From a bacterium (GTDB lineage: Bacteria > RBG-13-66-14): a stretch of 23,645 nt of DNA. Positions 6,717 to 13,999 of this stretch are shown piece after piece. Where the stretch lies: assembly GCA_035528375.1 (NCBI GenBank), contig DATKYS010000064.1, positions 1-23,645 of the forward strand, written 5' to 3'. Made by a program: the position numbers and the translations under genes. Positions within the stretch are counted from its first letter, which is position 1. Every line of letters begins with the position of its first letter. The notes beneath the pieces were generated by a model that searched no databases, was not told the origin of the DNA, and was given only the letters and a program-made list of their open reading frames with translations.

Positions 6717-7127
6717 ATGCGTCGGTTTTGGATGCTACTGGGCCTGCTGGCTGTAACGGCCGTGCTCACGACGGGATGCGTCCCCGGCGATCCTGCGGCC
6801 CTGGCGGAGGCCAAGCTGCTAAAGGTGGATTCGCTGGAGCTCATGGGGAAGGCCGTGGAGCCTTTCACGGACCACGAAACCGAAGTGGAGGCTCTGACGA
6901 CGCGTCTGAAGGCGGCTCTGGCAGATAACGCCGCCAAGTGCTGCAACGAGACGTTGACTGACCAGTGGCGCATACTGCTCGATACCGAAACGAATCAGTT
7001 GGGCGCGTTTATTGAGCGATGGGAAACCAAAGGCATCCTCGGCGCTACGTTCATCGAGGAAGCCAAGTGGGTGGTTGATAAGAGCTTCGACCAGATCATC
7101 AATGTCGAAGAGGAACGTTGCAAGTGA
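6717..7127 (+). CDS. Small lipoprotein of unknown function
   Basis: 136 residues. The signal peptide ends in lipobox LTTGC (Cys21 acylated). The mature part of about 115 residues is predicted mostly helical and carries an adjacent Cys pair (AKCCNE) and a Cys near the end. No family is recognised. AAGGAGG lies four bases before the ATG, one of the best ribosome binding sites in the window, and a consensus-like promoter lies upstream, so expression may be strong. The next gene, for the 107-residue protein, starts 12 bases after its stop with no terminator between, so the two form an operon. This suggests the envelope lipoprotein and the 107-residue protein work together (inference). Confidence 0.8.
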   Translation: MRRFWMLLGLLAVTAVLTTGCVPGDPAALAEAKLLKVDSLELMGKAVEPFTDHETEVEALTTRLKAALADNAAKCCNETLTDQWRILLDTETNQLGAFIERWETKGILGATFIEEAKWVVDKSFDQIINVEEERCK

Positions 7128-7139
7128 AAGGGGTGAATT

Positions 7140-7463
7140 ATGAGCCTTGAAGAGCTTTTCGAAGAGGTGTTCAAGAAGATTCCCGAATTGGCCCAGGAGT
7201 ACCTGGGAGGTTTTGTTGAAGAAGCCCTCTCGGATTCGAAAAAGTTTTGCATCGAGATCGAAGGGAGGTTGGAGAAATGGTTGGGCCAGTATCAACGGGG
7301 CGAGCTCAACCGGGAGGAGCTCGAGTGGTTGGTGAAAAGCCTTAAATCGCTTGCTCATGGGCAACTCCTCAGTGAAGCCGGCATCGCCCAAGCCAGAACA
7401 CAGAACTTCTTCGAAGGCGTGCTCGAGTTCCTGGTCAAGATCGCCATCACCGCGCTGTTATGA
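7140..7463 (+). CDS. 107-residue protein of unknown function, paralogue of the ValS C-terminal module
   Basis: Free-standing copy of the module fused to ValS. It looks all-helical: an N-terminal charged helix (EELFEEVFKKIPELAQEYLG), a middle region with GQYQRGELNREELEWLVKSL, and a hydrophobic C-terminal helix (about residues 89-107) that could lie on or in a membrane. There is no signal peptide and no recognisable catalytic motif. It is co-transcribed with the preceding lipoprotein and followed by its own terminator. I do not recognise the family. The conservation of length and of the central stretch between the two copies indicates selection on the protein. The ATG is set by alignment with the internal Met of ValS and by GGGG shortly upstream. 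Confidence 0.8.
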   Translation: MSLEELFEEVFKKIPELAQEYLGGFVEEALSDSKKFCIEIEGRLEKWLGQYQRGELNREELEWLVKSLKSLAHGQLLSEAGIAQARTQNFFEGVLEFLVKIAITALL

Positions 7464-7498
7464 CGGAACGAGGTTCGGAAATCAGGCTTTTTCTCAAG

Positions 7499-7521
7499 GG
7501 CGGGTTTGATACCCGCCTTTT
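7499..7521 (+). terminator. Rho-independent terminator after the 107-residue gene
   Basis: Stem GGCGGGT (7499-7505) and ACCCGCC (7511-7517), loop TTGAT, then TTTTG. Its sequence parallels the valS terminator at 6592-6618, as expected for a duplicated gene-plus-terminator unit. Confidence 0.88.
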
Positions 7522-7522
7522 G

Positions 7523-7551
7523 TTGACCCCGAGGAAACAGCACCGTAGAAT
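7523..7551 (+). promoter_or_regulatory. Sigma70-type promoter for the diaminopropionate ammonia-lyase gene
   Basis: TTGACC at 7523-7528, 17-base spacer, TAGAAT at 7546-7551. It abuts the preceding terminator, and the start codon at 7577 follows after 25 bases. Confidence 0.7.
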
Positions 7552-7576
7552 CGCTCTCGAATAAAGGGGTTACTTC

Positions 7577-8719
7577 GTGAGAGAAGCCTGCGACTTCTTT
7601 ATCAACCCGAGAAACCCGGCGGGGGTGTTGGAATCCCCCGTCGCGCAGTTCTGCTTAGGTGAGGACGCCCTCGACTTCCACCGGAAAATCCCCGGTTACG
7701 CGCCAACGCCGCTCCTCCAATTACCGGGGCTGGCGGCGGAGCTCGGCCTGGCCGCCCTTTACGTCAAGGACGAGGCGCACCGCTTCGGGACCAAGGCCTT
7801 CAAGGCGCTGGGCGCGTCCTACGCCATTCATCGCTACATAGAGGATAATCCCGGCGACCACGTCTTCTGCACCGCCTCGGACGGGAACCACGGCATGGCG
7901 GTGGCGTGGTCGGCGCGGCTGTTCGATCAAAAGGCCGAGGTCTTCATGCCGCGGGGGACCGTTCCGGCCCGCGTCCGGCGCATCGTGGATTTTGGCGCCC
8001 GGGTGACGGTCGTGGACGGCGACTACGACGCCACGGTGCGCACCGCCGCCCGCGAAGCGGAAAAGCGCGGCTGGGTCCTCGTCCAGGACACCGCCTGGGA
8101 GCTTTATGTCGAGATACCGGCCCGCATCATGGCCGGTTACGTCACGATGTTCCGCGAGCTGGAGGAAGAATTATTCCCACCCGGCGGGCCCGGTGTGAAC
8201 GCGGTTTTCCTCCAGGCCGGTGTGGGGAGCTGGGCCGCGGCGGCGGTCGCCTACCTCGCCGGGCGCTACGGCGACCGGATGCCGAAAATCGTCTGCGTGG
8301 AACCGGTGGGGGCGGACTGCTGCCTGGCCTCGGCGCGGGCCGGCCGGCGGGTGAGCCTTCCGGGGGCGGAAACCATCATGGCCGGGCTGAACTGCGGCAC
8401 GCCGTCGCTTTTGGCCTGGCCGATTCTCGCCGCCGGGACGGACCTCTTCCTCACCTTGACCGACGATTACGCCCGCGAGGCGATGCGGGCCTATTTCCTC
8501 CCGTTGGACGGCGACCCGCGTGTCATCTCCGGCGAGTCGGGGGCGGCGGGGCTGGCCGCGCTTTTCGCCCTTCTACGCACCCCGGAATTGGAAGAGCCCA
8601 GGGGATTCCTGGGCCTGGACGCAACTTCGCGGGTCCTTCTCGTCAACACCGAGGGCGACACCGACCCGGCGGGTTTTTCCAAAATCGTCGGCGCCCGGGC
8701 TACCACTCCTCCGGGCTAG
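7577..8719 (+). CDS. dpaL: Diaminopropionate ammonia-lyase (PLP-dependent)
   Basis: 380 residues, close to the roughly 400 of E. coli YgeX/DpaL. This fold-type II PLP enzyme converts 2,3-diaminopropionate to pyruvate and two ammonia in the cytoplasm. Typical family stretches are YVKDEAHRFGTKAFKALG, containing the probable PLP lysine Lys76; TASDGNHGMAVAW; LVQDTAWELYVEIP; FLQAGVGSWAAA; ETIMAGLNCG; and VISGESGAAGL. It starts at a GTG with AAAGGGG seven bases upstream; no better start exists. It has its own promoter and is probably monocistronic. Its last 20 bases overlap the end of the convergent gene at 8700. No partner genes for diaminopropionate uptake or synthesis are in the window. A related threonine-synthase-like activity is less likely given the DpaL-specific motifs. 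Confidence 0.9.
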   Translation: MREACDFFINPRNPAGVLESPVAQFCLGEDALDFHRKIPGYAPTPLLQLPGLAAELGLAALYVKDEAHRFGTKAFKALGASYAIHRYIEDNPGDHVFCTASDGNHGMAVAWSARLFDQKAEVFMPRGTVPARVRRIVDFGARVTVVDGDYDATVRTAAREAEKRGWVLVQDTAWELYVEIPARIMAGYVTMFRELEEELFPPGGPGVNAVFLQAGVGSWAAAAVAYLAGRYGDRMPKIVCVEPVGADCCLASARAGRRVSLPGAETIMAGLNCGTPSLLAWPILAAGTDLFLTLTDDYAREAMRAYFLPLDGDPRVISGESGAAGLAALFALLRTPELEEPRGFLGLDATSRVLLVNTEGDTDPAGFSKIVGARATTPPG

Positions 8720-9845
8720 GTTCCTCGGCGGGGGCGGTGAAGAGGTCGTCGGGGGTCATCCCGGCCAGAATCATCTCCCGTAAATCCGTGTAGCTGAAAA
8801 TCGTCACGCCGTCCGCGCCCGCCGCCCGGACGGCTTCGATGTGCGACCGCACCACGGCCGGGTCCAGGGGCTTCGACCCGTCGTTATAATTCCGCAGGGC
8901 GATGCCGGTGTAGACCAGGCCGTCGCCCGCGTGCGTCACGGCGTCCGCCGTCTGCCGCCCGATTTTATCCGCGTTGAGCGAGTAGGACATGGGGAGCGCC
9001 AGGTCTATCAGGCCCTCCTCCAGCCAGCGGCCCCAGTCCTGACACACCCCGTCGTAGGCGTCCCCGGCGCGGTCGGCGAACACCGCAGCCGAGATGATTA
9101 TTTCCGGGTTTATCTCCCGCGCCTCGCGCTGCACCCGGTCCACGAAGTCGGTGACGTTGTCCCGCCGCCAGGTATTCCACTCCTCGTCCTCCGGGTTCGC
9201 TTTCAGCCCCGTCCGCACCCAGTACTCGCTGACGGCGATGGGCGCGAAGCCCATGTCCGGGCCCTCGTAGCGCACGTAATCCAGGTGCAGCCCGTCCACC
9301 TCGTAGTTGGACACGATGTCCAGGAGCACCGAGGCGGTGTAGTCCCGCACCTCGGGGATGCCCGGGTCGAGCCAGGCCCGGTGCCCGACGCCCATCCGGT
9401 TCCCCCACCGGTCGCAGGAGACCCACTCGGGATGGCGGTTGACCACGTGGTTCTCGTCCTTGGGGGCGAAGCCGCCGGTGACCTCGAAGCAGGTGACCCA
9501 GGCGTGGACCGACAGGCCCCAGGCGTGGCCCTCCTCCACGGCCAGCGCCAGGGGGTCGAAGTCCTCGGGCCGGCCCTTCATATAGATGGAGCGCGGCTCG
9601 GGGTTGGCGTAGTAGGAGGTGTAGCGGTGGGGGATGTACAGGGCGTCGCCGCGGTAGCGCACCTGGACGAAGACGGCGTTGAAGCGGTACTCGGCGGCCT
9701 GGATGATTGCGCTGCGGACGGCGGCGGGACTGGTGAGCTCCCAGGCGGGAATCCAGAGCCCCCTCCCCTCGACGACGGGCTCGGTCCCGGCCGTCGCCGA
9801 GGTCAGGAGGGCGTGTAACAATAAAATCGCGGCTGCCCGCTTCAC
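8700..9845 (-). CDS. Secreted GHL10 (DUF187-type) glycoside hydrolase-like protein
   Basis: About 381 residues with a Sec signal peptide and a TIM-barrel domain of the GHL10/DUF187 (PF02638, YngK-like) family. Characteristic stretches are EGRGLWIPAWEL near the mature N-terminus, FNAVFVQVRYRGDALY, the strand-end motif VDGLHLDYVRYEGPD, and LALPMSYSLN. The family is associated with hydrolysis of carbohydrate polymers outside the cytoplasm; the substrate is unknown. I prefer GTG at 9845, followed by AAGCGG and the hydrophobic signal, over the TTG at 9857, because AAGGA directly abuts that TTG and leaves no spacing. It overlaps the end of dpaL by 20 bases tail to tail. It lies downstream of the phoH cluster and is possibly its last gene. 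Confidence 0.85.
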   Translation of the reverse strand: MKRAAAILLLHALLTSATAGTEPVVEGRGLWIPAWELTSPAAVRSAIIQAAEYRFNAVFVQVRYRGDALYIPHRYTSYYANPEPRSIYMKGRPEDFDPLALAVEEGHAWGLSVHAWVTCFEVTGGFAPKDENHVVNRHPEWVSCDRWGNRMGVGHRAWLDPGIPEVRDYTASVLLDIVSNYEVDGLHLDYVRYEGPDMGFAPIAVSEYWVRTGLKANPEDEEWNTWRRDNVTDFVDRVQREAREINPEIIISAAVFADRAGDAYDGVCQDWGRWLEEGLIDLALPMSYSLNADKIGRQTADAVTHAGDGLVYTGIALRNYNDGSKPLDPAVVRSHIEAVRAAGADGVTIFSYTDLREMILAGMTPDDLFTAPAEEPSPEEW

Positions 9846-9909
9846 GCCGGTGGGCAATCCTTGTGGATGGGCGGACGGGCCCTCGCCCGCTGTAACCGCC
9901 GGGGCGGCT

Positions 9910-10359
9910 TTAATACCCCAGGTAGTGGAAGTACTCGGTCAGCGATTCGCAGTTGCGGCGCAGCGAGGCGATGAAATACGCCCCCCGCTCGTACTGTCCG
10001 TCCAGGAAGACGGCGATGGTGGTGGACACCTTATCGAAGATGTCGTAGATCAGGTTTTTCAGCGCCGCGTTGACGTCCCCGGGGGTGTCGAGAATCCCGC
10101 GGTCGGTCAAGTCCGCGATCCAGAAGGACAGGTCGGCGTTGAGGCGCTCCAGGAGGTCCTTCGTCCGGGGGAAGAGGGCCAGAATCTCCTCGTCGGTCTT
10201 CTCGGCCACGATTCCGTAGGCGCGGGTGAGGTCGAAGAGCTCGTTGGCGTACCCCCAGAGCACACTCTCGTTGGCCGGCAGCTCGTAGTCATCCGCCTCG
10301 GCGGCCACCGTGGACAGGGCCGCGACGAGGAGAGCGATTGTCAATAGGCGTATTTTCAT
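9910..10359 (-). CDS. Small secreted helical protein of unknown function
   Basis: 149 residues. Signal peptide at residues 1-20 (cleavage probably after VAA/EA). The mature part is predicted helical and rich in acidic and aromatic residues, with a single Cys. No family is recognised. A short segment (LTDRGILDTP) vaguely recalls WETKGILGAT in the lipoprotein at 6717, too little to claim homology. It begins 13 bases after the end of the kinase-phosphatase gene and has no clear ribosome binding site, which suggests translational coupling in the phoH-pgpH-ybeY-dgkA unit. A periplasmic or secreted location is inferred. Confidence 0.75.
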   Translation of the reverse strand: MKIRLLTIALLVAALSTVAAEADDYELPANESVLWGYANELFDLTRAYGIVAEKTDEEILALFPRTKDLLERLNADLSFWIADLTDRGILDTPGDVNAALKNLIYDIFDKVSTTIAVFLDGQYERGAYFIASLRRNCESLTEYFHYLGY

Positions 10360-10372
10360 GATAGGCTTTGGT

Positions 10373-11134
10373 TTAAGTCAGGAATAGCCAGTAGTTCAGG
10401 GTGACCATGCCGATGCCTAAAAGAGCCCCGGCCACGATCTCTCTCCAGGTGTGTACGCCGCGACGGATGCGGGCGTCGGCAATAATGAGCGCCAGGAGGA
10501 ACACGAGCACCGACACCAGCGGGTTCTCGGTCACCAGGGTGACGATGGCGAATACGGCGAAGCTGACCGCGGAGTGGCCCGAGGGCATCCCCCCGTGGAG
10601 CGGCGCCCCGCGACCGACCAGCACCTTGCCCAGGATGACCAGCACTATCACCAGGGTGAAGCTGATCAGGGTGACGTACTCGGGGCTGCCCTTGACGGCG
10701 CGGATGGCCGAGAAGATGTGAGGCTTCAGATCCTTGAACAGGACCAGATAGCCGACGATGATCGCCGTGATGGCCGCGATGAAGACCGCCCCCGCCGAGA
10801 TGTCCTTCACCAGCTTGGCCAGGGGGTGGTAGGTGGTGGTCATCAGGTCCAGCGCCTTCTCCACCGCCGTGTTGATGAGCTCCGTCACCAGGACGAAAGC
10901 CACCGACAGGATGAGCAGGACGAGGTCGCTCCGGTCTATGTTCAAAAACAGCGACCCGGCGATGACCAGGACGCCGACGAGGAAGTGGACGCGGATGTTG
11001 CGCTCGGTCTTGAGGGTGTAGATTATCCCCTCGAGGGCGTTGTTGAAGGACTGGGACATCCGGGGCTTTGTCCCGATCGTGCTCCGACGCCGCTCTGGCT
11101 TCTTCCCCTCGGGCGCAATCGTACCTTTGGTCAT
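10373..11134 (-). CDS. dgkA: DgkA-type (diacylglycerol/undecaprenol) kinase fused to a PAP2 lipid phosphatase
   Basis: 253 residues. Residues about 26-133 are a DgkA family integral-membrane kinase with three helices and the motif ELINTAVEKALDL (Glu85, Asn88, Glu92) followed by KDISAGAV (Asp111). In many bacteria this family phosphorylates undecaprenol. Residues about 150-253 are a PAP2-type phosphatase, with GGMPSGHSA (His187) and ARIRRGVHTWREIVAG, where His228 is the nucleophile-type residue and Glu232 replaces the usual Asp. The first PAP2 motif is represented by KVLVGRGAP. A single chain could therefore both phosphorylate and dephosphorylate lipid-carrier intermediates at the membrane. 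The gene lies directly after ybeY, as dgkA does in many genomes. The first 25 residues are charged and poorly conserved; Met26 is an alternative start. Confidence 0.9.
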   Translation of the reverse strand: MTKGTIAPEGKKPERRRSTIGTKPRMSQSFNNALEGIIYTLKTERNIRVHFLVGVLVIAGSLFLNIDRSDLVLLILSVAFVLVTELINTAVEKALDLMTTTYHPLAKLVKDISAGAVFIAAITAIIVGYLVLFKDLKPHIFSAIRAVKGSPEYVTLISFTLVIVLVILGKVLVGRGAPLHGGMPSGHSAVSFAVFAIVTLVTENPLVSVLVFLLALIIADARIRRGVHTWREIVAGALLGIGMVTLNYWLFLT

Positions 11135-11206
11135 TCCACCGGGCGCTTTTACCTTATGCCGGGGCGTAACTCGCCTCGCTTCGTTTTACCGGGGCATCGG
11201 CAATCC

Positions 11207-11683
11207 TCAAACCCTCTTCGTATAGGCGGACAGCCACTCGTGGTCGGCCGTCAACACCGCCTTGGCCATCATCTCGTCCCGCCCCCGTACATCGGTGTCC
11301 GAGTATCCCAACAGGTGCAGCACCCCGTGGGCGACGAGGATGGCCAGCTCACGCCCCAGGCTGTGGCCCTGCTCCCGGGCCTGTCGCACGGCGGCCTCCA
11401 CGTTCACGAAGACGTCTCCCAGGAGCTCCGGCTCCTCCCCGGGCGGATCCTCCCCGCCGCCTGGCTGCAGATCGAAGGCCAGCACGTCGGTGGTTTCGCC
11501 CGTCCCGGTGTAGGTCTCGTTGAGCCGGGCCATCTGGACGTCGTCGAAGAGCACGACGGCGATGCTGCGCTCCGGCGCCTCCTCGAGGGTGAGCGTCAGC
11601 ACCGCCGCCCGCCGGGGCAGCTCGGGGTCTATCCAGACCACCTTTTGGTGGTCGTGTATCAGGACTTCGTAGTTCCGGCTCAA
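11207..11683 (-). CDS. ybeY: YbeY endoribonuclease / rRNA maturation factor
   Basis: 158 residues, normal length. YbeY is a zinc-dependent RNase that matures the 3' end of 16S rRNA and takes part in ribosome quality control. Visible are the TDVLAF stretch (about 65-70), the GDVFVN strand and the metal motif HGVLHLLGY (His119, His123). The third zinc ligand, normally His ten residues after the first, is Asp129 here (sequence GYSDTD). This may keep metal binding or weaken it. It starts at TTG 11683; no ATG or GTG lies upstream in frame before a stop, and GGGGGA lies upstream. The position between the 7TM-HD gene and dgkA matches the widespread phoH-yqfF-ybeY-dgkA cluster. Confidence 0.92.
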   Translation of the reverse strand: MSRNYEVLIHDHQKVVWIDPELPRRAAVLTLTLEEAPERSIAVVLFDDVQMARLNETYTGTGETTDVLAFDLQPGGGEDPPGEEPELLGDVFVNVEAAVRQAREQGHSLGRELAILVAHGVLHLLGYSDTDVRGRDEMMAKAVLTADHEWLSAYTKRV

Positions 11684-11758
11684 CCGCGTTCCCCCGGTCG
11701 GTTGTTCTTCAGGCGCGGGATCGGCGTTCCACTTTTAATCCGCTGCCGCGCGGTCCTC

Positions 11759-13999
11759 TCAAACCTCTTCTTCTTCGGAATCTTTGTCCTCTTCCTCGTC
11801 GTCGGCGTCCTTAGTCGGAATATCCTCCGGGTACTCCACCCGGGAGTGGAGTATGCCGGTGAGGGTGCTGGCGAAGGAATCGCTGATGGTCGAGAGGTCG
11901 GCCAGGGTGAGGTCGCACTCGGCCAGTTGACCGTCCATGAACCGCGAGTTCACGACGTTGCGCACCAGGAGGCGGATGGCGGATACGCTCGTGTTCGACA
12001 GGGTGCGGCTGGCGCTCTCCACGGCGTCGGCCAGCATGACGATGGCCGTCTCCTTGGACTGGGCCAGGGGACCCGGGTAGCGGAAGTCGTCCTTGTCGAG
12101 GCTCTTGTGCTCGTCCAGGCGGAGCGCCTGCTGGTAGAAGAAGCTGATGAGGCCGGTCCCGTGGTGCTGCTCGACGAAGTCCACGATGCCCCGGGGGAGC
12201 CGGTGCCGCTTCGCCAGCTCGATCCCCTCCTTGACGTGGCTCTTGATGACCAGGGTGCTCATCGAGGGCGAGAGGTTCTCGTGCTTGGACGCCTGCTCGG
12301 GGTTGTTCTCGGAGAAGTACTCCGGTTTGGTCAGCTTGCCGATGTCGTGGTAGTAGGCCCCCACGCGGGCCAACAGGGCGTTGGCTCCGACGGCCCCCGC
12401 CGCCGCCTCGGCCAGTATGCCCACGTTCAGGCTGTGGTAGAAGGTGCCCGGCGCCTCCTGTTTCAGCCGCGCCAGGATGGGCTGGTTCAGGTCGGAGAGC
12501 TCGAGGAGCTTGACCGGCGTGGTGACGTGGAAGAGGTTCTCGAAGAGTGGCAGGACGAGGCTGGCCAGGAAAACGCCGATGATGGCCCCCACGGTGCCCA
12601 GAACGGCGTTGGAGAGGGTGGCGGACCAGGTGTCGGAGACGGAGAGGCCGATGGCGGCGATGATCAATAACTTGGCCCCGGCCACCTTGAGGGAAATCCA
12701 GTAGAGCGAGCTCCGGTGCCGTAGTGTGCTGGCCGAAAGAACCGCCGCCAGCCCGCCGGTCAGAAAGACGAAGAGGTAGCGGACCTCGAAGCCGGTCAAG
12801 AGCCCCAGAAGCACGCTCGTGACCAGCACGCCGACGACGGCGATGGAGACGTCCAGGAGGGTGGCCAGGAGCACCCCGGCCAGGGCGGCGGGCAGGAGGT
12901 ATCCGATCTGGGGCACCCGCTGGAAGAAGGCCGTGACCAGCGCCTGGGACAGACCGACGGTCAGGATTAAAACCAGGCCGATGAGTATCCAGGACCGCGT
13001 GTCCGAAAAGGTTTCCCGGCGGTACTTGTAGAGGAAGAAGCCGAAGATGAAGAGGAACACGGCTATTATCGCCGCCCGCCCCAGCGTGACGTAAACGATG
13101 CCCTGGCTGGTGCGGAAGGCCTCCAGGGCCTCCAGCTTGCGGTACACCTCCGGGGTGACGACCTCGTGGTCCGTGGCGATTCGCTCGTTCTCGCTCACCC
13201 AGAAGGCGACGCGGTCCACCGATGCCTCGGCCGCTTCCAGGCGTTCCCGGGTCGCCTCCTCATCGAGGTAGATGGTCGGGCGACAAAAGCCCACAGCGAG
13301 CGTCACGAGCTCCTCGGTCAGCTCGGGCGAATTAAGCTGGGGCTCCAAGAGGTCCGTTGTCTCCCCCCGGACCGTTTCGAGATCGGCGATCTGTGAGTAG
13401 TTCAACCCGTAGTAGAGCTCGTCGCCGGGGTAGCGCAGGAGAATGCCGTTGGCGATGTCCGCCTCGGAGAGCCGTTTCCGATCGGCGATTACCCCCCCCT
13501 TGAACGTGTCCTGCAGGCTAAGGGGGAGGTTGGCTAGCTCGTCGAAGAGCTCGTCGTTCCTGTCCAGCCTTCTCAAGAGCTCGGTGGAGATGGAGAGGCG
13601 ATAGCGCCCCTCCAGACTCATCGCCAGATCTTTGTAACCCTGCGCCTCCGCCCCCCCCGGCTCCTCGAATGCCTGTTTGAGGTCGTCAATGAGGTTGGCG
13701 AACTCGCGCCAGCTCCCCTGAAGCTCGTCCTCGGAGTAAACGTAAGCCGAGCGCACCGAGGCGCGTTTTATGGCGAGCTCGCCTTCGAGCTCCTCCGGGG
13801 TTTTCAGCACGGGGTATTTGATCGGGCTGATGACGTCCTCGGACGCCACGTCGCCCACCTGGAGATCGAAGGAGTAGAGGGTCTTTGAGGGGAAGGTTAT
13901 CACGGCGAGGACCGTGATGATCCCGACGCCGATGACGAGCCGCTTGAAAACGTCGGGCCCGGAGAGGCGAAGGGGCTGGATTTTATTTTCCCGGCTCAT
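11759..13999 (-). CDS. 7TM-HD family (PgpH/YqfF-like) c-di-AMP phosphodiesterase-type membrane protein
   Basis: 746 residues: an N-terminal anchor (about 18-38), a large extracytoplasmic 7TMR-HDED-type domain (about 45-300), seven membrane helices (about 305-505) and a cytoplasmic HD hydrolase domain (about 515-720). HD motifs include FYHSLNVG, AYYHDIGKLTKPEYF, SHVKEGIELA, EQHHGTG and ADAVES. Listeria PgpH, of this architecture, hydrolyses cyclic di-AMP; this activity is inferred here. The C-terminus is a very acidic tail (EEEEDKDSEEEEV region). Its ATG overlaps the phoH stop by four bases (ATGA), so the two are translationally coupled. No di-adenylate cyclase gene is in the window. Confidence 0.92.
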   Translation of the reverse strand: MSRENKIQPLRLSGPDVFKRLVIGVGIITVLAVITFPSKTLYSFDLQVGDVASEDVISPIKYPVLKTPEELEGELAIKRASVRSAYVYSEDELQGSWREFANLIDDLKQAFEEPGGAEAQGYKDLAMSLEGRYRLSISTELLRRLDRNDELFDELANLPLSLQDTFKGGVIADRKRLSEADIANGILLRYPGDELYYGLNYSQIADLETVRGETTDLLEPQLNSPELTEELVTLAVGFCRPTIYLDEEATRERLEAAEASVDRVAFWVSENERIATDHEVVTPEVYRKLEALEAFRTSQGIVYVTLGRAAIIAVFLFIFGFFLYKYRRETFSDTRSWILIGLVLILTVGLSQALVTAFFQRVPQIGYLLPAALAGVLLATLLDVSIAVVGVLVTSVLLGLLTGFEVRYLFVFLTGGLAAVLSASTLRHRSSLYWISLKVAGAKLLIIAAIGLSVSDTWSATLSNAVLGTVGAIIGVFLASLVLPLFENLFHVTTPVKLLELSDLNQPILARLKQEAPGTFYHSLNVGILAEAAAGAVGANALLARVGAYYHDIGKLTKPEYFSENNPEQASKHENLSPSMSTLVIKSHVKEGIELAKRHRLPRGIVDFVEQHHGTGLISFFYQQALRLDEHKSLDKDDFRYPGPLAQSKETAIVMLADAVESASRTLSNTSVSAIRLLVRNVVNSRFMDGQLAECDLTLADLSTISDSFASTLTGILHSRVEYPEDIPTKDADDEEEDKDSEEEEV

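Noticed and set aside
10451-12670. 739-codon open frame on the plus strand
   Set aside because: It lies antisense to dgkA, ybeY and the 7TM-HD gene, all of which are clear families; the translation is rich in His, Gly, Asp and Val with no recognisable motif.
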